From an uncultured Opitutia bacterium (GTDB taxonomy: Bacteria > Verrucomicrobiota > Verrucomicrobiia > Opitutales > UBA953), in contig CALNBE010000303.1 in NCBI GenBank assembly GCA_937874455.1, positions 1 to 6,025 of the forward strand: a stretch of 6,025 nt of DNA, given 5' to 3'. Under the pieces are notes generated by a model that did no database searches, was not told the DNA's origin, and was given only the letters and a program-made list of their open reading frames with translations. Both the position numbers and the translations under genes were made by a program. Below, piece by piece: positions 1 to 5,797 of this stretch (the first letter of the stretch is position 1; each line of letters begins with the position of its first letter).

Positions 1-32
1 CACACACCTCGGCCACGCGCGCCGAACCGTCC

Positions 33-449
33 ATGAACCATCATTCAAAAACCCATCTCGCCGAAGCCCTTGCCCGCCATGGCATGCGCCCGACGCCCCA
101 ACGGGAGATGGTTTACGAGATGCTGATCGCCAAACGTGACCACCCGACCGCCGACGAGGTTTTCATGCGCTGCAAAAAGAAATCGCCCGGCATTTCCCTC
201 GCCACCGTTTACAACTGCCTCGACACCTTGGTCGCCTGCGACCTCGTCCGCCAAGTCAACCGCGAGCGCAATTCCACCCGCTATTGCCCCAACCTCCACG
301 AACACGCTCATTTTCACTGCAAGAAAACCGGCACCATTCACGACATCGACATCCCGCCGGAAGCGCACGACTTGCTGCTTTCCTTGCTCCCGCCCGGATT
401 TGACGCCGAAACCATCGAGCTGACCTTCACCGGCAAAGCCAAAAACTAA
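33..449 (+). CDS. Fur/PerR-family transcriptional regulator heading the suf cluster
   Basis: A 138-residue metal- or redox-responsive repressor-type protein. Residues 1–80 form the winged-helix domain: RPTPQR near residue 20, HPTADEVF from 37, and the recognition helix SLATVYNCLDTL (55–66). Residues 81–138 are the dimerisation/metal domain. Against Bacillus subtilis PerR (numbering from memory, it aligns without gaps) the regulatory ligands H37, H91, H93 and D104 are kept, but D85 is Cys. Of the structural zinc cysteines only C96 remains: position 99 is Thr and the C-terminal CxxC is missing because the protein ends in TGKAKN. It carries five Cys (47, 62, 69, 85, 96). Lying 35 bp before sufC, it plausibly controls Fe–S assembly in response to iron or redox state. 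The ATG fits the family length, but the frame stays open to the left edge and no SD is visible, so a slightly earlier start is possible. No operator can be judged, as only 32 upstream bases are visible. Confidence 0.9.
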   Translation: MNHHSKTHLAEALARHGMRPTPQREMVYEMLIAKRDHPTADEVFMRCKKKSPGISLATVYNCLDTLVACDLVRQVNRERNSTRYCPNLHEHAHFHCKKTGTIHDIDIPPEAHDLLLSLLPPGFDAETIELTFTGKAKN

Positions 450-484
450 ACCCTTCCACCATTTCCATCTAGACTCTTAACCCA

Positions 485-1240
485 ATGAGCAACTCCCTCG
501 AAATCAAAGACCTCAACGTATCTATCGGCGAACGACAGATCCTGAAAAACTTCTCCCTGACCGTTCCCAAGGGCGAAGTCCATGCCATCATGGGGCCCAA
601 CGGCACCGGCAAAAGCACCCTCGCCAAGGCGCTCGCCGGGCACGAGGACTACGCCGTTACCAGCGGCTCCGCCCTGCTCGACGGCGAGGAAATTATCGGT
701 CAGGAACCCGACGCCATCGCCCGCGCCGGCCTCTTCATGGCCTTCCAATACCCGAGCGAAATTCCCGGTGTCAGCATCGCCAATTTTATCCGCGCCGCCC
801 TCGTCGCCCGCCAGCCCAAGGGCGCGCCGTTCGACGCCAAGGCCTACTACGCCGAGCTTTACAAGAAAATGGACGCGCTGAAGATGGACCGCAAGTTCAC
901 CGCTCGCTCCGTCAACGAGGGCTTCTCCGGCGGAGAAAAAAAGCGCTGTGAAATCCTCCAAATGATGATGCTCCAGCCCAAATACGCCATCATGGACGAA
1001 ACCGACTCCGGCCTCGACATCGACGCGCTTCGCATCGTCGCCGACGGCGTCAACGCCATGCGTGGACCCGACATCGGCATCGTCGTCATCACCCACTACC
1101 AGCGCCTCCTCGACTACATCGTTCCCGACAAGGTGCACGTCATGTACGATGGCCGCATCGTCCACTCCGGCGACAAAAACCTGGCCCTCGAACTCGAAGC
1201 CAAGGGCTACGACTGGGTCAAAAAGGAACTGGCCGCCTGA
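485..1240 (+). CDS. sufC: SufC, Fe–S cluster assembly ABC-type ATPase
   Basis: A 251-residue cytosolic ABC ATPase, the usual SufC length, that powers conformational change of the SufBC2D scaffold during Fe–S cluster building. Visible in order: Walker A GPNGTGKST (37–45), Q-loop FQYP with Q88, ABC signature FSGGEKKR (147–154), Walker B ending IMDETDSGLD (169–178) with catalytic E172, D-loop SGLD, and the switch His in ITHYQRLL (H204). The DETDSGLD form, instead of the DEPTSALD of transporters, is diagnostic of SufC, as is the absence of any membrane segment or permease partner nearby. The 35-bp gap after the Fur-family gene has no terminator, which supports co-transcription. The ATG is the natural start for the MSNSLEIKDL opening, though no SD precedes it. 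Confidence 0.98.
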   Translation: MSNSLEIKDLNVSIGERQILKNFSLTVPKGEVHAIMGPNGTGKSTLAKALAGHEDYAVTSGSALLDGEEIIGQEPDAIARAGLFMAFQYPSEIPGVSIANFIRAALVARQPKGAPFDAKAYYAELYKKMDALKMDRKFTARSVNEGFSGGEKKRCEILQMMMLQPKYAIMDETDSGLDIDALRIVADGVNAMRGPDIGIVVITHYQRLLDYIVPDKVHVMYDGRIVHSGDKNLALELEAKGYDWVKKELAA

Positions 1241-1348
1241 ACAAATACGAAATCTGAAATAGGAAATAAGAAATCGCCCAGCAACAGCAGCCAACCAGCA
1301 CCACTCGCATTCCTTTCTTATTTCTCATTTCCCATTTCTCATTTTTCA
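1241..1348. repeat. Heptamer-array inverted repeat between sufC and sufB
   Basis: The AT-rich spacer begins at the sufC stop with a purine-rich array of 7-bp units (1242–1276; units such as GAAATCT, GAAATAG, GAAATAA). It ends with a pyrimidine-rich array of five 7-bp units (1314–1348; TTTCTTA, TTTCTCA, TTTCCCA, TTTCTCA, TTTTTCA). The arms are complementary: pairing 1243–1273 with 1314–1344 gives 25 Watson–Crick pairs and one G–U over 31 positions, with 9 perfect pairs next to the loop. The loop (1274–1313, 40 nt) has no repeat character. About 20 further bases lie between the right arm and the sufB ATG. No U-tract of terminator type follows, so readthrough into sufB is expected. The function is unknown; the structure itself is seen directly. 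Confidence 0.85.
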
Positions 1349-1368
1349 CCGCTGCAACAATCCATAGC

Positions 1369-2832
1369 ATGAACGCATTTCCTCCCAACGACACTGACAG
1401 CTCCATCGACATCGGGGAAGCCGACGCCGAAACCGCCGCCGCCATCGACATCGATCGCGAAAAGGGCAACTTCAGTTTCAAAGAAGATTACGCCTACGAC
1501 GCCGGGGTCGGCCTCAACGCCGGGGCCGTTGACTACATCACCGACGTCAAGGGCGAGCCGGACTGGGTCCGCGAGTTCCGCCACAAGGCCCTGAAAATCT
1601 TCGAATCCAAGCCGCTCCCCACCCACTGGGGCTCCAAGGATCTCGAAAACATCGATTTCGCCAAAATCCGTTACTACCTCGCCAAGGGCCAGAAACCCAG
1701 CCGCACCTGGGACGAGGTGCCCGACGACGTGAAGGAAACCTTCGAGCGCCTCGGCATTCCCGAGCAGGAACGTAAATTCCTCGCCGGTGTCGAGGCCCAG
1801 TTCGATTCCGAATCCGCCTACTCGCGCATGAAGGAGGAACTCTCCAAGCAGGGCGTGATTTTCGTCGGCCCGACCGAGGGCTTGAAAGAGCACGCAGAAG
1901 TTTTCCGCAAATACTTCGGCAAGGTCATTCCCGCCGCCGACAACAAATTTGCCGCGCTCAACAGCGCCGTTTTCTCCGGCGGCTCCTTCATCTACGTCCC
2001 CAAGGGCGTCAAGGTCGCCCAGCCGCTCCAGGCCTACTTCCGCATCAACGCGGAAAACTTCGGCCAATTCGAACGCACCCTCATCATCGCCGACGAGGGC
2101 GCCGAGGTCACCTACATGGAGGGCTGCACCGCGCCGAAATTCGACACCGCCACGCTGCACTCCGCGGTCGTCGAGCTGGTCGCGCTCAAGGGCGCGAAAA
2201 TCCAGTATATCACCGTGCAAAACTGGGCGACCAACGTCTTCAACCTCGTCACCAAACGCGGAGTCGCCGAGGAAGGCGCGGAAATCCGCTGGATCGACTG
2301 CAACATCGGCTCGCGACTCACCATGAAGTATCCGGCCGTCGTCCTCAAGGGCGAGCACGCCCGCGGCGAGGTGATTTCCATCGCCCTGGCCTCGGAAAAC
2401 CAGACCCAGGACACCGGCGCAAAAATGATTCACGCCGCCTCCCACACCACATCGAACATCGTCTCCAAGTCGATTTCCGTCGGCAACGGCCTCGCCTCCT
2501 ACCGCGGCCAGGTGCACATCCCGAAGTCGCTCTCGCACTGCAAAAACAACACCGAGTGCGACGCGCTGCTGATCAACACCAACTCCCGCACCGACACCTA
2601 TCCGGCCATCACCGTGCGCGGCTCCCAAAACAGCACCCAGCACGAGGCCAGCGTCTCCAAGGTCAGCGCAGAGCAAATCTTCTACATGATGCAGCGCGGC
2701 CTCTCCGAGGGCGAGGCGATGAGTCTCGCGGTCAACGGCTTCATCAACGACTTGGTGCAGGAGTTTCCGATGGAATACTCGGTCGAACTCAAGCGCCTCG
2801 TCGAACTCGAAATGGAAGGCTCCGTCGGCTAA
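1369..2832 (+). CDS. sufB: SufB, Fe–S cluster assembly scaffold subunit
   Basis: A 487-residue SufB, normal length for the family. With SufC and SufD it forms the scaffold that receives persulfide sulfur and assembles nascent Fe–S clusters in the cytosol. Family hallmarks: the PDWVREFRHKAL segment near residue 65, IYVPKGV in the beta-helix, EGCTAP with C253, VQNWATNVFNLVTKRG, and ECDALLI with C397. SKVSAEQIFYMMQRGLS is preceded by QHEA with H425 and E426. By position C253 and C397 correspond to Escherichia coli C254 (sulfur acceptor) and C405 (scaffold Cys), and H425/E426 to its His-Glu pair; this mapping is from memory. The first 35 or so residues are acidic and low in complexity (IDIGEADAET, AAIDIDREK), a longer leader than in E. 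coli. The gene is flanked on both sides by heptamer inverted-repeat spacers. ATG start without SD; no alternative in-frame start lies close by. Confidence 0.98.
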   Translation: MNAFPPNDTDSSIDIGEADAETAAAIDIDREKGNFSFKEDYAYDAGVGLNAGAVDYITDVKGEPDWVREFRHKALKIFESKPLPTHWGSKDLENIDFAKIRYYLAKGQKPSRTWDEVPDDVKETFERLGIPEQERKFLAGVEAQFDSESAYSRMKEELSKQGVIFVGPTEGLKEHAEVFRKYFGKVIPAADNKFAALNSAVFSGGSFIYVPKGVKVAQPLQAYFRINAENFGQFERTLIIADEGAEVTYMEGCTAPKFDTATLHSAVVELVALKGAKIQYITVQNWATNVFNLVTKRGVAEEGAEIRWIDCNIGSRLTMKYPAVVLKGEHARGEVISIALASENQTQDTGAKMIHAASHTTSNIVSKSISVGNGLASYRGQVHIPKSLSHCKNNTECDALLINTNSRTDTYPAITVRGSQNSTQHEASVSKVSAEQIFYMMQRGLSEGEAMSLAVNGFINDLVQEFPMEYSVELKRLVELEMEGSVG

Positions 2833-2971
2833 AAAATAAGAAATAGGAAATGGGAAATTAAAAAACCGCCGTTCAGGCGCGATCTCACAACACCGCTGAC
2901 TTCATTTCATATTTCTCATTTCTCACTTCTTATTTTCCACCCCGCTTCTTCCCTCTCACTTCTCACTTTTC
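2833..2971. repeat. Heptamer-array inverted repeat between sufB and sufD, with extra pyrimidine tract
   Basis: This spacer repeats the design of the sufC–sufB spacer. Immediately after the sufB TAA comes a purine array (2833–2860; units AAAATAA, GAAATAG, GAAATGG, GAAATTA), then an unrelated loop, then a pyrimidine array (2904–2938; units such as ATTTCTC). Pairing 2833–2858 with 2911–2936 gives 22 Watson–Crick pairs plus 2 G–U over 26 positions, including 10 uninterrupted pairs at the base (AAAATAAGAA with TTCTTATTTT). A second C/T-rich run (2944–2971), containing ACTTCTC and ACTTTTC units in a different 7-bp phase, continues to four bases before the sufD ATG and has no purine partner. The loop holds a small CGCC/GGCG hairpin (2867–2879). 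Confidence 0.85.
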
Positions 2972-2975
2972 ATCC

Positions 2976-4292
2976 ATGCCTACCGAAATTCTTTCCCCCG
3001 ACACTTTTGCCGCGCAACAAAACGCCTCGCCGCTGGCCGCGCTAAAAAAGGCCGGCTGGGAGCAATTCCAGCAATTGCCCGTGCCCCAGCGCACCAACGA
3101 ACGCTGGCGCTTCTCCAACCTCAACCATGTCAAGCTGGAGGGTTTTTCCCTGCCTCCCGCTCCCGCAAAGGAAATCCAGCAGGAACTCCTGCAACGCTCC
3201 GCCCTCATCGAAAAGGTCTCCGGGAAAATCGTCTTCGCCGACGGACATCTGCTCGGCGAAGTTTCCCTCGCGCCGGAACTGCACGCCCAAGGCGTGATCC
3301 TCGAAACCCTTTCCGCCGCGGCGGAAAAACACCCGGCCCTACTCGAACAATACCTGCTCAAATCCGGCACCGATCTGGGCGGCGAAAAATTCCTCGCCCT
3401 CCATCAGGCCTACTTGAAAACAGGCTATTTCCTCCACGTCCCCAAAGGAGTCGAAATCTCCGCCCCCATCGCCGTCTATAACTGGCTCGCCGCCGACGGT
3501 GCCGCCGTCTTCCCCCACGCCCTGGTGGTCGCGGAGGAAAATGCCCGCGTCAACGTGGTCGATTTTTACCTCTCCCGCGACGAGTCCGCCAAGGGCTTCG
3601 CCGCCGCCGCCGCCGACATCCATGCCGCACCGGGCGCGGGCGTCTTCCGCAAAGTGGTGCAAAACTGGAACGAGCAAACCCAGTCCTACCAGATCGACAA
3701 CACCCACGCGGAAAACAACAGCACTGTCACCACCGTTTCGGTCAATCTCGGCGCCAAACGCGCCCGCTTCGAAAACGCCATCCGGCTCAACGGCTCCGGC
3801 TCCAACGTCCGCCTCTACGGGCTGACCGTCGCCGACCAGGATCAGGAGTTCGACCAGCGCACCCTGCAAATCCACAACGCGCCCGACTCCTATTCCGATC
3901 TGCTCTACAAAAACGCCCTGCTCGACCGCGCCCGCACCATTTTCTCCGGGCTGATCCGCGTCGCGCCGGGCGCGCAGAAAACCGACGCCTACCAGACCAA
4001 CCGCAACCTGCTGCTCTCACCCGACGCCGAGGCCAACTCGCTGCCCGGTCTGGAAATCGAGGCCAACGACGTGAAATGCTCCCACGGCGCCACCACCGGC
4101 CAGCTCGACACCAGCGAGCTTTTCTACATGCAGGCCCGCGGCATCCCGAAGGAAACCGCCTACGAGCTGCTCGTCTTCGGCTTTTTCGAGGAAATCATCG
4201 AGAAGGTGGACAACGAGGAACTGGCCGGGGTGCTCCGCACTTTCGTGCAGGAAAAATTCAAACGCCGCTCCGCCAAAAACCTGCTCGGCTGA
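2976..4292 (+). CDS. sufD: SufD, Fe–S cluster assembly scaffold subunit
   Basis: A 438-residue SufD, the SufB paralogue that pairs with SufB and one SufC to complete the SufBC2D scaffold; the family is linked to iron acquisition during cluster assembly. The N-terminal helical part contains the typical LPVPQRTNERWRFSNL stretch (34–49). The middle is the beta-helix (FLHVPKGVEISAPIAVYN from about residue 150). The C-terminal signature is KCSHGATTGQLD with C368 and H370, then ELFYMQARGIPKETA and FGFFEEIIEKV. H370 matches the conserved His (H360 in Escherichia coli, from memory) thought to contribute to the SufB–SufD interface site. A GCC run around 3600–3617 encodes five consecutive alanines. The gene ends the cluster: a strong terminator lies about 30 bp past its TGA. 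ATG start without SD, directly after a pyrimidine-rich tract. Confidence 0.97.
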   Translation: MPTEILSPDTFAAQQNASPLAALKKAGWEQFQQLPVPQRTNERWRFSNLNHVKLEGFSLPPAPAKEIQQELLQRSALIEKVSGKIVFADGHLLGEVSLAPELHAQGVILETLSAAAEKHPALLEQYLLKSGTDLGGEKFLALHQAYLKTGYFLHVPKGVEISAPIAVYNWLAADGAAVFPHALVVAEENARVNVVDFYLSRDESAKGFAAAAADIHAAPGAGVFRKVVQNWNEQTQSYQIDNTHAENNSTVTTVSVNLGAKRARFENAIRLNGSGSNVRLYGLTVADQDQEFDQRTLQIHNAPDSYSDLLYKNALLDRARTIFSGLIRVAPGAQKTDAYQTNRNLLLSPDAEANSLPGLEIEANDVKCSHGATTGQLDTSELFYMQARGIPKETAYELLVFGFFEEIIEKVDNEELAGVLRTFVQEKFKRRSAKNLLG

Positions 4293-4297
4293 GCCAG

Positions 4298-4448
4298 TTT
4301 CCTCCGCGAATTTCCTTCGCGCAAAAAACCCGGAAGCCAAAACTTCCGGGTTTTTTCGTGGCAACAAGGCGAAACGCGACATCCCCATCGCGTGCTTTCA
4401 GCGCAAAGGAAATCCCGCAGCTTTTCCTCGGAGGAATTTCCTTCGCGC
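4298..4448. repeat. Three related copies of a ~15-bp element in the convergent spacer
   Basis: The 15-mer GAATTTCCTTCGCGC occurs exactly at 4308–4322 and 4434–4448. Each copy is preceded by TTTCCTC plus 3–4 variable bases (4298–4304 and 4423–4429), so the direct repeat is about 25 bp. A third copy in inverted orientation (4401–4415) matches at 13 of 15 positions and could pair with the last copy to form a stem with an 18-nt loop. The first copy also contains a short CGCGAA/TTCGCG hairpin (4305–4321) just before the sufD terminator. It may be a decayed palindromic repeat unit or a local duplication; no coding potential is evident here. Confidence 0.6.
4323..4356. terminator. Bidirectional intrinsic terminator after sufD
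   Basis: A perfect 8-bp GC-rich stem, CCCGGAAG (4329–4336) with CTTCCGGG (4343–4350), has a 6-nt loop. It is flanked by A6 (4323–4328) and T6 (4351–4356), so the full palindrome has 14-bp arms. The hairpin plus U-tract works on both strands, which fits its place between convergent sufD (+) and the SnoaL-like gene (−). It closes the suf transcript about 30 bp after the sufD stop and lies about 105 bp past the stop of the opposing gene. Confidence 0.93.
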
Positions 4449-4460
4449 CCCGAGCCACCG

Positions 4461-4847
4461 TCACAGCATCCGCGGAATCTGCGAGGAATGATGCTGCAAA
4501 ATCGGCGCCTCCTGCGACAGGTCGAACACATAGCTGAAGCGCGCCTCAAAGCTCAGCATTTCCTCCTCCACCATAAAGCGCCAGCAGTAGATGCCGCTCG
4601 CGGCGTAAACCGTCCCGGCAATTTTTTGAAAGCGCACCGTCTTCTCGTGCAGCGCGATGCTCAAATCCTCCCGCGACGCCAGCCGGGTGAAATAATCCGC
4701 GATGCCCTCCGGCGTCACCAGCAACCGGTTGGAAAAGGTCGGAATCAGCACCGCCTTCTCGTTGTAAAGCGCGAGCAGGCCCGGCGCATCGCCATCGTTC
4801 ACGCAACGCATCCAGCGCTGCAACAATTCTTCCGGAGTTGTGATCAT
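4461..4847 (-). CDS. SnoaL/CaMKII-AD-like (SgcJ/EcaC-type) small protein
   Basis: A 128-residue single-domain protein of the NTF2-like cone fold. The pattern is that of the CaMKII association-domain-like/SgcJ-EcaC group: an N-terminal helix (residues 5–18), then LLALYNEKAVLIPTFSNRLLVTPEGIADYF (two adjoining family motifs, residues about 24–53), a central strand with GIYCWRF, then FEARFSYVFDL and HHSSQIP near the C-terminus. These proteins usually form dimers or larger rings with a ligand pocket; the ligand cannot be told from sequence and many members are uncharacterised. No signal peptide or membrane segment is seen. It starts 24 bp after the oxidoreductase gene, but a hairpin terminator lies in that gap, so its expression may be partly uncoupled. 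ATG start (MITTPEELLQ), no SD. Confidence 0.85.
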   Translation of the reverse strand: MITTPEELLQRWMRCVNDGDAPGLLALYNEKAVLIPTFSNRLLVTPEGIADYFTRLASREDLSIALHEKTVRFQKIAGTVYAASGIYCWRFMVEEEMLSFEARFSYVFDLSQEAPILQHHSSQIPRML

Positions 4848-4858
4848 GGGAAATTGGC

Positions 4859-4883
4859 AAAAAAACGGGCCTCACCAGGCCCG
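4859..4883 (-). terminator. Intrinsic terminator overlapping the oxidoreductase stop codon
   Basis: Read on the − strand, CGGGCCT (4883–4877), loop GGTG, AGGCCCG (4872–4866) form a perfect 7-bp GC-rich stem followed by T7 (4865–4859). The left arm encodes the last residues of the oxidoreductase (Arg-Ala-Trp) and the last base of the TGA stop (4874–4872) is the first base of the right arm. It therefore lies between the oxidoreductase and the SnoaL-like gene, whose ATG is 11 bp past the T-tract. Confidence 0.8.
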
Positions 4884-5756
4884 GTCTTTAAAGGTCAGTT
4901 CGGAGACGCCCGACTTATCGAGATCGCCCAGCCCCAGCGCCACCAGCCGCTCGTATTGCAAACGGACCGCCGCACTCAAAGGCAATTGCAGCCCGGCCTC
5001 CACGCCAAGCTTCCAGGCGATGGTCGAGTCCTTGGCCGCGTGCGCGGCGGAGAAATAACACTCGTGCTCCCGGTTCTGCATGTCTTCGCCGTCGGTTTGC
5101 AAAACCCGCGAAGCCGCGCCGGTCTCGGCGAAAATTTCCCGCAGCAATGTAAGGTCCAGCCCCAGCGCATTCCCCAGACCCAGCCCTTCCGCCAGCCCCG
5201 CTGTGTTAATATTCATCAACATGTTCACCAGCGCCTTTACCTGCGCGGCCTGCCCGGCCTCGCCGACATAACGCGGCTTTTCGCTGAGTTTTTCCAACAC
5301 CGGCTGCAGTTTTTCGAACACCGCCTTTTCCCCCGCGCACATCAAATACAGCGTGCCGTGGCGCGCCTGGGTAATCGACGAGGCCATGCAAGCTTCGAGG
5401 CATTGCCCACCGACCGACTCCACGCGTTGCGCCATTTCCACATGCACCGCCGGGGTAAGCGTGGCGCAGTTGACAAAGATTTTCCCCCGCGCACTCGCCA
5501 GCAGCGAATCGCCTTCCTCGGCGAAAACCGCCCGCTGCGCGGCATCATCCGTCACCACGGTAAAAATCACGTCCGCCGCCGCAGTCGCCTCCGCCAGCGT
5601 CGTCACGGCCCGGGTGCCGATTTCCTCCGCGAGTTCTCGGGCGATTTCCTCCGCTCGGTCGTAAACCACCGTGATCGTGAAACCGCAGTCTTTTAAACGG
5701 CGCGCCATGTTCGCGCCCATCCGGCCCACGCCGACAAAGGAAATTTTGGGAGACAT
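4872..5756 (-). CDS. NAD(P)-dependent oxidoreductase, beta-hydroxyacid dehydrogenase family
   Basis: A 294-residue cytosolic dehydrogenase of the 3-hydroxyisobutyrate dehydrogenase/GLYR superfamily, normal length. An N-terminal Rossmann domain opens with KISFVGVGRMGANMARRL (GxGxxG at 9–14). VVYDRAEE (30–37) follows beta-2 and leaves NAD versus NADP choice unclear. FVNCATLTP (94–102) replaces the usual V-D-x-ST-x-P loop. The substrate-site signature, normally DAPVSGG, reads EACMASS (121–127), then ARHGTLYLMCAGE follows. The catalytic Lys is K174 with N178 in GQAAQVKALVN; K243–D244 matches the C-terminal conserved KD. The substrate is unknown: the altered signature argues against assigning a named enzyme. 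Two adjacent ATGs (5759 and 5756) are equally plausible. Reading from an ATG at 5849 would overlap the upstream MBL gene by 52 bp and add residues before the Rossmann strand. The gap to the MBL gene (38–41 bp) has no terminator, suggesting an operon. Confidence 0.92.
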   Translation of the reverse strand: MSPKISFVGVGRMGANMARRLKDCGFTITVVYDRAEEIARELAEEIGTRAVTTLAEATAAADVIFTVVTDDAAQRAVFAEEGDSLLASARGKIFVNCATLTPAVHVEMAQRVESVGGQCLEACMASSITQARHGTLYLMCAGEKAVFEKLQPVLEKLSEKPRYVGEAGQAAQVKALVNMLMNINTAGLAEGLGLGNALGLDLTLLREIFAETGAASRVLQTDGEDMQNREHECYFSAAHAAKDSTIAWKLGVEAGLQLPLSAAVRLQYERLVALGLGDLDKSGVSELTFKDRAW

Positions 5757-5797
5757 CATATTGGGTGTGTTGAAAGGCAAAAGGATTGTTCGATCGA

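Noticed and set aside
1..32. Fur-type operator or promoter before the first gene
   Set aside because: Only 32 GC-rich bases are visible and none resemble a Fur box or −10/−35 elements; any operator would lie outside the window.
1241..1348. Riboswitch or CRISPR array in the suf spacer
   Set aside because: There are no spaced identical repeats of CRISPR type, and no riboswitch family is recognisable. The signal is a simple heptamer inverted repeat.
446..2676. Long antisense open frames of 282 and 445 codons opposite sufC and sufB
   Set aside because: They mirror strongly conserved genes in a GC-rich genome with C/G-ending codons, which suppresses stops on the opposite strand. Their translations are Val/Gly/Asp/Glu-rich and show no domain.
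2866..2886. Possible − strand terminator in the sufB–sufD loop (CGCC/GGCG hairpin followed by T-run)
   Set aside because: The stem is only 4 bp with a 5-nt loop, no − strand gene reads into it, and the T-run is the complement of the A-rich array.
3600..3617. GCC trinucleotide run in sufD
   Set aside because: Five in-frame Ala codons in a GC-rich gene; length is unremarkable and the frame is intact.
4392..5696. 434-codon + strand open frame over the SnoaL-like and oxidoreductase genes
   Set aside because: Arg/Gln/His/Pro-rich translation without motifs. The − strand frames carry clear family motifs throughout, so this is a shadow.
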